Shown one piece after another: positions 35,722-43,696 of a DNA stretch of 56,918 nucleotides. This stretch comes from Armatimonadota bacterium. Its GTDB lineage: Bacteria > Armatimonadota > Zipacnadia > Zipacnadales > UBA11051. Both the position numbers and the translations under genes were made by a program. The notes under the pieces were generated by a model. That model was not told the DNA's origin. It made no database searches and saw only the letters and a list, made by a program, of their open reading frames with translations. The stretch's first letter is position 1. The number at the start of each line of letters is the position of its first letter. The stretch is from positions 1 through 56,918 of the forward strand of contig JABLXH010000022.1 in assembly GCA_013178155.1 (NCBI GenBank). Direction: 5' to 3'.

Positions 35722-36273
35722 CTATACCTTACCGGACTGGACAATCTCGTCCACGAAGTCCAGCAGCTTCTGGAATGAGGCGTGACGTGGCGGATCGGCG
35801 TTCCATTGCCAGGCGAACTCGGCATGGATGAGCCATTCCTCCTGGTACCTGGCAATCTCTCGACGGATATCCTCGGCCCGCAGGTCATCGAGATCGAAAC
35901 GGCGGGGACAGAGCGTACCACGCTTGTGGCGGACGCGCTCGCCCTGGTCGGTGAACGGGTAGACGCGGCAGGTGCCGGGACGGTAGTCGTAGATGCCGCA
36001 GCGCAGGTGGCCGCCGACGTCCATCAGGAAGGAGCATCCCCGGTCCAGACCGTCCGGCGGCAGCAGCGCCAGGGCGATGGGCTGTTTCCGGATGATGAAG
36101 GCAAATGGCTCCTCCTTCGGATCCTCGTCCACGTACCTGGCGAGGAAGTCATGCACCGGGATGTGCAGGTAGCGGTGGATACGAGCCACGTCAACGATGG
36201 AGACCGTGACCGCCAGTTCGCGACAACAGGAGCCAGGACACACCTGGCAGGGGTTGGGGTGGCTCCGGGCCAT
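35722..36273 (-). CDS. YkgJ-family cysteine-cluster protein
   Basis: The protein has 183 residues. The N-terminal CQVCPGSCCRELAVTVSIVDVARI matches the CxxCxxxCC cluster of the family, with additional cysteines at RGCSFL, LRCGIYDYRPGTCRVYPF and LCPRRF. These are likely zinc or Fe-S ligands. The family is widespread and its role is not established. It lies between a deaminase gene and the fucosidase gene on the same strand. Confidence 0.85.
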   Translation of the reverse strand: MARSHPNPCQVCPGSCCRELAVTVSIVDVARIHRYLHIPVHDFLARYVDEDPKEEPFAFIIRKQPIALALLPPDGLDRGCSFLMDVGGHLRCGIYDYRPGTCRVYPFTDQGERVRHKRGTLCPRRFDLDDLRAEDIRREIARYQEEWLIHAEFAWQWNADPPRHASFQKLLDFVDEIVQSGKV

Positions 36274-36293
36274 GGCTCGATCAGCACCGCCGC

Positions 36294-37592
36294 TCAGGGA
36301 TGGGCCAGTCGCAGGCTCCGCGCGCTGGCCTCGGCGATGACCCTTTCCTCGTCCAGCTTAAGGAACCTCCGGTCACGCAGGAGGACTTCGCCATCCACGA
36401 TGACCGTGTGCACGTCACTGGCCTGCGCGGCATAGATGAGCTGGGAGACGATGTCATGCAGCGGCTGGAGATGAGCCCGGCTCAGGTCCAACAGGACACA
36501 GTCGGCTTGCTTGCCCACTTCCAGCGTACCGATGCGGTCGGCCAGACCCAGGGCGCGAGCGCTCCCCAGCGTAGCCATGGCGAAAGCCTGCCGCGCCGTG
36601 ACCGCCGTCGGGTCACCGCGATAGCCCTTGTGGATCAGGGCCGCCATACGGGCTTCCTCGATCATGTCGAGGTTGTTGTTGGAGGCGGCCCCGTCCGTAC
36701 CCAGCCCCACGACCGCGCCGGCCGCCAAGAGGTCGGGGACGCGGGCGAAGCCGCTGGCCAGCTTCATGTTGCTCGTGGGGCAGTGACAGCAGCCCAGACC
36801 GGTCTCCGCAGCCAGAGCGACATCAGCATCGGTCAGGTGCACGCAGTGGGCGGCCGCTACCTGCAATTCCAGCATGCCCAGATCGGCCATGTGCTGCAGC
36901 GGCGTCACGCCGTGCTCGCGGATGCTGTCCTCGACCTCCCCGGCGGTTTCCGAAAGATGGATGTGGATACCGAGATGGTGCTCGCCAGCTAGAGTGATGA
37001 CCTTGCGCAGAAGCAGGTCGGGGCACGTGTATGGCGCGTGTGGGCCCAGCATCGGCGTGACCCGGCTGGGACCCGAGCGGACAAGCTCAACACAGAACTC
37101 CACCGCCTCGGCCAGCAGGTCCTCGGCGTTGGGCAGGAAGCCCAGCAAGACACCAGAGGGTACCGCCCTGATGCCGCCATCCACGGCAGCGCGGGCACCC
37201 TCGGTGAAGAAATGGTACATGTCGTTGTAGCAGGTGACACCGGCCCGCAGCATCTCGGCAATGCCCAGCAGGGTGCCCCAGTAGACGTCCTCCGGCGCCA
37301 GCCGCCCCTCCATCGGCCAGATCTTCTCCTCCAGCCAGGGCTTCAGGGGCATGTCATCGGCCACGCCACGAAACAGGGTCATCGCCGCGTGGGTATGGGC
37401 GTTAACCAGTCCGGGGATGAGCAGCATCCCCTCAGCATCAAGCACTTCGGCGTCCGGCGGGCAGGGCGGGGCCTCACTTTCCCGCCCGACGTACGTGATG
37501 ACCCCATCCTCAGCCTGGAGCAGAGCCGATGGCAGCGGAACGCTCTCGGCGCCGGCCAACAGCAAAGCGTTGGTCACGCGCAACACGCCCAT
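36294..37592 (-). CDS. mtaD: 5-methylthioadenosine/S-adenosylhomocysteine deaminase-type amidohydrolase
   Basis: The protein has 432 residues from the ATG at 37592 with GGAGG 8 nt upstream; longer in-frame starts add no family sequence. Metal ligands lie in LIPGLVNAHTHAAMTLFRG, plus HIHLSETAGEVEDS, AAHCVHL and GLGTDGAASNNNLDM. This is the MTA/SAH deaminase or closely related adenosine/guanine deaminase branch. It makes S-inosylhomocysteine or methylthioinosine, salvaging purines. The promoter is predicted at 37638-37667. Confidence 0.85.
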   Translation of the reverse strand: MGVLRVTNALLLAGAESVPLPSALLQAEDGVITYVGRESEAPPCPPDAEVLDAEGMLLIPGLVNAHTHAAMTLFRGVADDMPLKPWLEEKIWPMEGRLAPEDVYWGTLLGIAEMLRAGVTCYNDMYHFFTEGARAAVDGGIRAVPSGVLLGFLPNAEDLLAEAVEFCVELVRSGPSRVTPMLGPHAPYTCPDLLLRKVITLAGEHHLGIHIHLSETAGEVEDSIREHGVTPLQHMADLGMLELQVAAAHCVHLTDADVALAAETGLGCCHCPTSNMKLASGFARVPDLLAAGAVVGLGTDGAASNNNLDMIEEARMAALIHKGYRGDPTAVTARQAFAMATLGSARALGLADRIGTLEVGKQADCVLLDLSRAHLQPLHDIVSQLIYAAQASDVHTVIVDGEVLLRDRRFLKLDEERVIAEASARSLRLAHP

Positions 37593-37637
37593 GATGGCAA
37601 CCTCCAGCAGCAACGGCATGACCGCAGACAGGGCCGG

Positions 37638-37667
37638 ATTATAGCACGCGGAGTCTTCGACCGGCAA
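37638..37667 (-). promoter_or_regulatory. Predicted sigma-70-type promoter for the deaminase operon
   Basis: On the minus strand, TTGCCG (37667-37662) and a perfect TATAAT (37643-37638) are 18 bp apart. Transcription would begin near 37631 and continue into the deaminase at 37592. It is divergent from the miaB promoter. Confidence 0.62.
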
Positions 37668-37701
37668 CGAACAGCAAGAGCTCGCGCCTTCGCGGAGCCA
37701 G

Positions 37702-37730
37702 TTCCAACAGGCGTATAAAGCTGTTATAAT
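37702..37730 (+). promoter_or_regulatory. Predicted promoter giving a leaderless miaB message
   Basis: TTCCAA (37702-37707), 17 bp, then a perfect TATAAT (37725-37730). The miaB ATG is at 37739, only 8 bp beyond the -10, and no Shine-Dalgarno sequence fits between them, so the message would be leaderless or nearly so. Confidence 0.58.
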
Positions 37731-37738
37731 GCAGCGCC

Positions 37739-39058
37739 ATGCCTGAGCTGTACTACATTGATACAATGGGTTGCCAGATGAACGAGCGCGACTCCGAGAC
37801 CATCGCCGGGGTCCTGCAGTCTCTGGGGCTACGACCCACTGACGACCCGCAGGTGGCGCGGGTAGCGATCCTCAACACCTGCGCGGTCCGGGAGAAGCCC
37901 GAGCACAAGGTCTTCTCCAAACTGGGTGACTGGGCCAAGCTCAAGCGGGCGCGGCCCGAGCTGGTCATCGGCGTGTGCGGCTGCGTCGCTCAGGTGATGG
38001 CCGACGAGATCCGCGCCAGAGCGCCCTATGTGGACCTGATCCTGGGGCCCCGCAATCTCTCGGCGCTGCGTGCCGGAGTGGAGCGCGCCCTGAGCGACGA
38101 CCGCTGCGCCATTTGTGTCACTGATCCTGATGAGCTGCCCGATGACCACCAGCCGGCTGCCCGCACGCCGGGCGTGTCTGCCTTCGTCAACGTGACCTAC
38201 GGCTGTGACAACTTCTGTGCTTACTGTGTGGTGCCGTATGCCCGGGGCCGCGAGGTCAGCCGACCGGCGGGCGACATCCTGGCGGAGGTCCAGGAGGTCG
38301 TCGCCGAGGGCTACCGCGAGGTCACACTGCTGGGGCAGAATGTCAACAGCTATCGCGACCCCCACAGCGGTGCCGGCTTTCCAGACCTCCTGCGGGCCGT
38401 CGGCGCGGTGGAGGGGCTCTGGCGTCTGCGCTTTACCACCTCTCACCCGAAGGACTGCTCGGAGAGCTTGCTGCGCGCCATGGCTGGGACCCCCGCGGCC
38501 TGCGAGCATCTCCACCTGCCCATCCAGGCCGGCGCTGACGAGGTGCTGGCACGCATGGGCCGGGGTTACACCTACGCGCACTACAAGAGCCTCGTGGACC
38601 TGGCCCGCGAGATAGTGCCGGGACTGGCGGTGACCACCGATGTGATGGTGGGCTTTCCCGGCGAGACAGAGGAGCAGTTTGAGCGGACGCTGGCGGCCTT
38701 TGCGGAGATTCGCTTCGACCAGGCCTTCATGTTCAAGTATAGCGACCGCCCGGGGACGGCGGCCGAGGCCATGCCGGAGAAGGTGCCTGAGCCGGTGAAG
38801 CAGTCGCGCCTGCAGCGCCTGGTGGCGCTGCAGAACGAGATCGGGCGCGCGGTCAACGCGGCCCAGGAGGGTCAGGTCTTTGAAGTGCTGGTGGAGGGCC
38901 GTGACGGCAAGTCGCCAGAGAAGTGGCGTGGACGCACGCGTGGCAACAAGCTGATGGTCTTCTCGGGCGGCCAGGACCGCGCCGGGAAGCTGGTGGCTGT
39001 GCGTGCCGTCCGCGGTTTCCTGTGGGGATACCTCGGTGAGGAGGATGCTATGGCATGA
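37739..39058 (+). CDS. miaB: tRNA-2-methylthio-N6-dimethylallyladenosine synthase
   Basis: The protein has 439 residues. It is a radical-SAM methylthiotransferase that modifies A37 of tRNAs reading UNN codons. The UPF0004 domain binds one Fe-S cluster through C12, C48 and C82. The radical-SAM cluster is C156-x3-C160-x2-C163 (YGCDNFCAYC). LGQNVNSYRDP, LRFTTSHPKDCS and DVMVGFPGETEEQF are signature stretches. The C-terminal TRAM domain is last (VLVEGRDGKSPEKWRGRTRGNKLMVF). The ATG of the next gene overlaps the stop (ATGA). Confidence 0.95.
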   Translation: MPELYYIDTMGCQMNERDSETIAGVLQSLGLRPTDDPQVARVAILNTCAVREKPEHKVFSKLGDWAKLKRARPELVIGVCGCVAQVMADEIRARAPYVDLILGPRNLSALRAGVERALSDDRCAICVTDPDELPDDHQPAARTPGVSAFVNVTYGCDNFCAYCVVPYARGREVSRPAGDILAEVQEVVAEGYREVTLLGQNVNSYRDPHSGAGFPDLLRAVGAVEGLWRLRFTTSHPKDCSESLLRAMAGTPAACEHLHLPIQAGADEVLARMGRGYTYAHYKSLVDLAREIVPGLAVTTDVMVGFPGETEEQFERTLAAFAEIRFDQAFMFKYSDRPGTAAEAMPEKVPEPVKQSRLQRLVALQNEIGRAVNAAQEGQVFEVLVEGRDGKSPEKWRGRTRGNKLMVFSGGQDRAGKLVAVRAVRGFLWGYLGEEDAMA

Positions 39059-41955
39059 AGATCAGAGTCATTGCCTGCGGTGTGCTGCAGCCGGAGCTGC
39101 TCAAGCTCGCCCAGGATTCGCCCAACGAGATCGAGATTGAGCTCCTCGAGGCCGGCCTGCACGACCGGCCAGACCTGCTGCGCGAACAGGTGCAAGCAGC
39201 CATTGAGCGCGCCGAGGCGGACGGCTGCGAAGCCGTGGCCATTGGTTATGGGCTGTGCGGCCGGGGGCTTTCCGGGGTCGTTGCCCGGTCGGTGCCGGTG
39301 GTGATCCCCCGGGCCCATGACTGCATGACGCTCTTTCTGGGCAGCCGCCAGGCTTACCGCGAGCAGTTCGCCCGCGAGCCCGGCACCTTCTACATCACCG
39401 CAGGTTGGTATGAGCACAAAGTTCGGCCCATCGGCCATGACAAGGAGAAGTACTACGAGGTCCACGACGACCTGACCAGGGACCCGCGCTACGCGCCGTG
39501 GCAGGAGCAGTTCGGTCACGACGAGGCCCTGCATCTGATCCAGTTCCACGATAGCTGGAAGCGAAACTATACGCGGGCGGCCTTCATTGACACCGGTCTT
39601 GACGACAAGTCCCGTTACGAGGAGTTCGCCCGGAGCATGGCCGAGGCCCTGGGCTGGTGCTACGAGGCGATCCCGGGCGACCCACACCTCCTCCACAAAC
39701 TCCTCAACGGCCCGTGGGATGACAGCGAGTTTCTGGTACTGCAGCCCGGCCAGCGCTCAATGGCCTCCGGAGACGAAGGCTTGCTGACGGCGATTGACCT
39801 TACCGGCGATACGTCACCCCCGACCCCTCTCCACAACGTGGAGAGGGGAGAACAGCATGGTACAGGACCCGCCGTTGTGGGAAGGGTCTCCGACCCCGAC
39901 GCCCTTGCTGTGGGAGGGGCCTCTGGCCCCGGTACCGCTGCTGTGGGAGGGATCTCCGACCCCGACGCCGTCTCCGGCTACGACACCGCCAGCACCTCCC
40001 TGGGCCTGGGCATTGACGCGGGGGGCACCTACACCGACTGCGTGGTTTACGATTTGCAGACCCGCGAGGTGCTGGCCAAGGCCAAGGCGCTCACCACCCA
40101 CCACAACCTCAGTGTCGGCATTGACGAGAGCCTGCACAAGCTGGAGCTGCCCCGGCCCGGGGCCATTCGCATGGTGGCGCTCTCGACGACCCTGGCCACC
40201 AACTCCATCGTCGAGGGCAAGGGGGGACGGCCCGGAGCGCTCATCATGTCCCCGCTGACCGGCGCTGATCGTGACGTGGACTGGCGTCCCCTTCGCTTCA
40301 TCCCGGGTGTGATGGACATCCGCGGCGATGAACTGGAGCCGCCGGACCCGGTCGCGACCCAGCAGGCGATCCGCGAACTACTGGCCGAAGGGGTGGATGC
40401 CTTCGCCGTTTCCGGCTACGCCAGCGTGCGCAATCCGAACCATGAGCTGCAGGTGCGGGAGCTGATCCGGGGGCTCTGCGACCTGCCCATCGTCTGCGGC
40501 CATGAGCTGTCATCGCGGCTGGACTACATCGCCCGGGCCAACACCGCGATCCTCAATGCTCGCCTGCTTTCGGTTATCCGTCACCTGTTGGATGCGGTGC
40601 GCGCCTCTTTGCGCAGCCTGGGGGTGAAGGCGCCGATCATGGTGGTCAAGGGCGACGGCTCACTCATCAGTGAGAGTGTGGCGCTGGAGCGGCCGGTGGA
40701 GACGATCCTGTCGGGGCCGGCGGCCAGCGTCTCCGGCGCACGGCACTTGACCGACGTCAGCGACGGCCTGGTCTTTGATATGGGCGGGACCACCACCGAC
40801 AGCGCGACGCTGAGCCAGGGCCTGGTGCGCATCGCCCCCGAGGGCGCCACCGTCGGCGGCTGGAAGACCAGCGTCGAGGCCGCCGACATCGCCACCATCG
40901 GCCTCGGCGGCGACAGCCATCTGAGCTTCAACGCCGACCGCGTGCTGTTCGTGGGCCCCCGCCGCGTGGTGCCTATCTGCAATCTGGCTGCGGAGCACCC
41001 GGAGATCCGCCCGACCCTGGACCGCTTTGACCACAACGGCGTCACTAACCGCAGCACACCGCAGCTTCTGGAGTTTTTCCGGCTGGGCCGCGACCATGAG
41101 GACGCCCCGCTTACTGACCGCCAGCGGGCCGTCGTTGAGGCCCTGCAGGATGGGCCGCTGTCCCGCGAGCAACTCTCTCGCCGGCTGCGGCTGGTGGAGC
41201 CGTCGCTGCTGCGCACCGAGGACCTGGAAGACCTGGGCTATGTCCAGCGCAGCTCCCTGACACCCACCGACTTGCTGCATGTTACAGGCGAGTTCACCGC
41301 GTTCGATGTGGAGGCGGCACGGCAGGCCCTCCACTTCTTCGCGGGGCTCTATGGGGCACCGCCCGCCACCGTCATCGAGCTGGTTCGCGACGAGATCGTC
41401 AGGCGCCTCTGTCTGGAGGTGCTGCGGCATGTCACCGGGCTGCAGCTTACCGGTGCGGGCGACCAGGTTCTGTTGCGGCTTGGCCTGGCTGCGGCCTCGC
41501 AGGGGCCACTTTCGGTCGGCATCACCTATGGCCACACTCTCGTGGCCATTGGCGCGCCTGTGCATCCGTTCTTCCCCGAGGTGGCCCGTCGCCTGCACTG
41601 CCGCCTCGTAATCCCGCCGCACGCCGAGGTCGCCAACGCCATCGGTGCCATCGCCAGCGAAGTGGTAGTGCGTGAGCAGGCCATTGTGCGACCGGGAGAG
41701 CTGGCCGCCTATGTGGTGCATACGCGGGCGGGCAAGCGCGAGTTCGAGAAGCTGGAGCAGGCTGTGCAGGCGGCACGAAAGACGGCCCACGACCTGGCAG
41801 TCGAGCGGGCAGGGCTGTCGGGAGCGACGCGGCCGCAGGTGCGCATTGATGTCAACGAGCGCCGGGGGATGCTGGCCGATGGCCAGGAGGAGCTGATCGA
41901 GGTCTGCATTGAGGCCACGGCCTCCGGCCGCCCGGAGTTGGACGCGGCCACGTAA
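39055..41955 (+). CDS. DUF1638-hydantoinase/oxoprolinase-type (ASKHA) fusion protein
   Basis: The protein has 966 residues. Residues 1 to about 240 form a DUF1638 domain (MKIRVIACGVLQPELLKL, AVAIGYGLCGRGLSG, VVIPRAHDCMTLFLGSR, TFYITAGWYEHK). Residues about 253-306 are a repeat-derived linker. From about 316 on is a hydantoinaseA/oxoprolinase-like ASKHA module: LGIDAGGTYTDCVVYDLQ, STTLATNSIVEGKGG, GDGSLISESVALERPVETILSGPAASV, VFDMGGTTTDSATL. An inserted winged-helix-like stretch (DRQRAVVEALQDGPLSREQLSRRL) follows near residue 690. The family may use ATP and often sits by corrinoid or methyltransferase genes, none of which is in this window. Confidence 0.82.
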   Translation: MKIRVIACGVLQPELLKLAQDSPNEIEIELLEAGLHDRPDLLREQVQAAIERAEADGCEAVAIGYGLCGRGLSGVVARSVPVVIPRAHDCMTLFLGSRQAYREQFAREPGTFYITAGWYEHKVRPIGHDKEKYYEVHDDLTRDPRYAPWQEQFGHDEALHLIQFHDSWKRNYTRAAFIDTGLDDKSRYEEFARSMAEALGWCYEAIPGDPHLLHKLLNGPWDDSEFLVLQPGQRSMASGDEGLLTAIDLTGDTSPPTPLHNVERGEQHGTGPAVVGRVSDPDALAVGGASGPGTAAVGGISDPDAVSGYDTASTSLGLGIDAGGTYTDCVVYDLQTREVLAKAKALTTHHNLSVGIDESLHKLELPRPGAIRMVALSTTLATNSIVEGKGGRPGALIMSPLTGADRDVDWRPLRFIPGVMDIRGDELEPPDPVATQQAIRELLAEGVDAFAVSGYASVRNPNHELQVRELIRGLCDLPIVCGHELSSRLDYIARANTAILNARLLSVIRHLLDAVRASLRSLGVKAPIMVVKGDGSLISESVALERPVETILSGPAASVSGARHLTDVSDGLVFDMGGTTTDSATLSQGLVRIAPEGATVGGWKTSVEAADIATIGLGGDSHLSFNADRVLFVGPRRVVPICNLAAEHPEIRPTLDRFDHNGVTNRSTPQLLEFFRLGRDHEDAPLTDRQRAVVEALQDGPLSREQLSRRLRLVEPSLLRTEDLEDLGYVQRSSLTPTDLLHVTGEFTAFDVEAARQALHFFAGLYGAPPATVIELVRDEIVRRLCLEVLRHVTGLQLTGAGDQVLLRLGLAAASQGPLSVGITYGHTLVAIGAPVHPFFPEVARRLHCRLVIPPHAEVANAIGAIASEVVVREQAIVRPGELAAYVVHTRAGKREFEKLEQAVQAARKTAHDLAVERAGLSGATRPQVRIDVNERRGMLADGQEELIEVCIEATASGRPELDAAT
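39824..39848. repeat. Palindromic element inserted in the coding sequence
   Basis: A perfect 11-bp inverted repeat, CCCCTCTCCAC (39824-39834) and GTGGAGAGGGG (39838-39848), with loop AAC. It encodes part of PPTPLHNVERG in the linker of the fusion protein. Short palindromes of this CCCCTCTCC/GGAGAGGGG type are usual between genes; here it is in frame within one, comparable to protein-inserted palindromic elements in Rickettsia. Confidence 0.75.
39874..39972 (+). repeat. Three in-frame 33-bp tandem repeats
   Basis: Units start at 39874, 39907 and 39940, all 33 bp, each beginning G(T/C)TGTGGGA and carrying a GGxCTCxGxCCCC core that is itself partly self-complementary. They encode the 11-residue units VVGRVSDPDAL, AVGGASGPGTA and AVGGISDPDAV. 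They lie just after the palindromic element in the domain linker and keep the reading frame. Confidence 0.82.
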
Positions 41956-42014
41956 GCCAGTCGGTACAGGGCTGCATCGGTCAGGTCCCTGGTCGTCACC
42001 CCAGGAGGCACAGG

Positions 42015-43100
42015 ATGTCCTTCCCACCCCAGCCCACCAGCGATCACCCGATCCCCATCCGGGCCCATCATCTGCTGTGCGCCGTGTGCGTGCGGGGAGG
42101 GTGTGACAGCCCACCTTGTGGCCTGGAGGCCCTTCAGCCGCTGCTGGATGCCATGTGGGCTGACCCATTTCAGTCACTGCTGCTCCACGCCGACCTGGAT
42201 ATCGCCCTCGCGCACTATCGCGATGCCTACACCAGTCGCGACCCCGTTGCCCTGCCCGAGGGCTTCGCCAACCGACGAGCGGACTATGTCACCCGCAAGA
42301 AGGACCTTGAGGTCCTGCGGGTGCTGGGTCTGATTCCCAACTCCGCCCTCCCGGCCTTCATCGCCTATCGCCTGCTCTTCAGTCGCCAGCCGACTTTGCA
42401 GGGCATCTGCCGGAGCGCGACAGGGCCTTCAGAGAACTGGCCCGAGTGCCCTCACGCTCGCGCGGGGTACTACGAGCGCATCGCGGCAGAGGGAGAGGTG
42501 GGTGACCTCGAGGTCCAGACGCGCCTGGGCGAAGAGTTGGCCGGCCGCGGCCTCTGGGCCATGGTCCACCCTCGCAACCGGGCCGACATGGCTGCCGCCA
42601 AGCAGGCCTCGGCGCGTTACATCCGTGAGCAGGCCGACCGGCTCTTCATCCGCCCCGCGCACCTGCTGTGCATCCTGTGTACCGCGGACCAGCAGGAGCC
42701 CCTCATCCAGGACAATCTGGTGGAGCTGCGGCAGCGCATGGAGGCGGATCCGGACATCCCGGTCACGCTGACCGAGGGCTGCTGCATGGTCTGTGACTCG
42801 TGTAACGTCTATGACCCCGCGCGTCACCTGTGCTATCATGGCCACATCAAAGCGGCGTTGCGCGACCTGATGGTGCTGGAGTTGCTGGACCTGGCGCCCG
42901 GGGCGACGCTGCCCGCGGGTGACCTATACCAGCGCATCTATGACTGCATCGGCAGCCTCAAGGAGGTCTGCGGCTGGCGCGATGGCTCGAGCACGGCGCC
43001 TTTCTGGGGGCCCTGTTCGTATGATCGGCCGGTCCTGGAACAGGCTCGCGAGATGGGGCTCCTGACGGTTCGCCCAACGAGGGAGAACAGGGGAGTGTGA
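42015..43100 (+). CDS. Cys-rich protein with duplicated DUF1284-like modules
   Basis: The protein has 361 residues with AGGAGG 6 nt before the ATG. It has two RxxHLLC units typical of DUF1284-like proteins: IRAHHLLCAVCVRGGC at residue 15 and FIRPAHLLCILC near 210. The first is followed by a helical region; the second is followed by CCMVCDSCNVYDPARHLCYHGH. About 14 cysteines and several histidines suggest metal or Fe-S binding. It lies 59 bp after the fusion gene and 1 bp before the PEBP gene, so these are co-transcribed. Function is not known. Confidence 0.62.
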   Translation: MSFPPQPTSDHPIPIRAHHLLCAVCVRGGCDSPPCGLEALQPLLDAMWADPFQSLLLHADLDIALAHYRDAYTSRDPVALPEGFANRRADYVTRKKDLEVLRVLGLIPNSALPAFIAYRLLFSRQPTLQGICRSATGPSENWPECPHARAGYYERIAAEGEVGDLEVQTRLGEELAGRGLWAMVHPRNRADMAAAKQASARYIREQADRLFIRPAHLLCILCTADQQEPLIQDNLVELRQRMEADPDIPVTLTEGCCMVCDSCNVYDPARHLCYHGHIKAALRDLMVLELLDLAPGATLPAGDLYQRIYDCIGSLKEVCGWRDGSSTAPFWGPCSYDRPVLEQAREMGLLTVRPTRENRGV

Positions 43101-43101
43101 G

Positions 43102-43689
43102 GTGCAGATGGGTAAGCGCGTGTTGCTGCTGACAGTGCTGGCGTCATTGCTCGCCGGCGGGTGCCCGCCGCGCGAGACGACGGTCGCCCCCCCTGAGCCG
43201 GTGGCGAAAGCTGCGGCGCCTGCGGACTTGGCCCTCTCCAGTCCAGCCTTCGAGGAGGGGGCCGCCATCCCGGTGCGACACACCGGCGACGGCCAGAACC
43301 TCTCCCCGGAACTGCGATGGACTGGAGACCTGCCGCCGTCGGCGCAGGTGCTGGCGCTGGTCATGGATGACCCGGATGCACCCGGCGGGACGTTCACGCA
43401 CTGGCTGGTCTACGACATCCCAAAGACTGCGACGAGTCTTGCCGAGGGCGTGGAGCCAAACGCCATGCTGCCGGACAATGGCGGCAAGCAGGGTACCAAC
43501 GACTTCGGCAAGATCGGCTACGGCGGGCCTGCGCCACCGCCCGGCAGCCTGCACCACTACCACTTTACCCTTTACGCGCTCGACGCCCCGACCGGACTGG
43601 AGCCGGGGGCGCAGCGGTCGCAGTTTGACCGGGCGGTGAAGGACCACATTGTCGCCAAGGGCGAGCTAATGGGGACATACGCCCGCTGA
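43102..43689 (+). CDS. YbhB/YbcL-type PEBP family lipoprotein
   Basis: The protein has 195 residues from a GTG (43102) or ATG (43108). A lipobox (LLAGGC, Cys21) follows a hydrophobic signal, so the protein is probably anchored to a membrane face. The Raf-kinase-inhibitor-like (PEBP) core has MDDPDAPGGTFTHWLVYDIP, LPDNGGKQGTNDFGKIGYGGPAPP and HHYHFTLYALD, the expected anion-binding motifs. Bacterial members' ligands are not known. It starts 1 bp after the preceding stop. Confidence 0.85.
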   Translation: MQMGKRVLLLTVLASLLAGGCPPRETTVAPPEPVAKAAAPADLALSSPAFEEGAAIPVRHTGDGQNLSPELRWTGDLPPSAQVLALVMDDPDAPGGTFTHWLVYDIPKTATSLAEGVEPNAMLPDNGGKQGTNDFGKIGYGGPAPPPGSLHHYHFTLYALDAPTGLEPGAQRSQFDRAVKDHIVAKGELMGTYAR

Positions 43690-43696
43690 TCCGACA

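Noticed and set aside
40660-42177. Long open frame of about 505 codons on the minus strand
   Set aside because: It is a shadow of the DUF1638-hydantoinase fusion gene; the plus-strand frame has clear family motifs.
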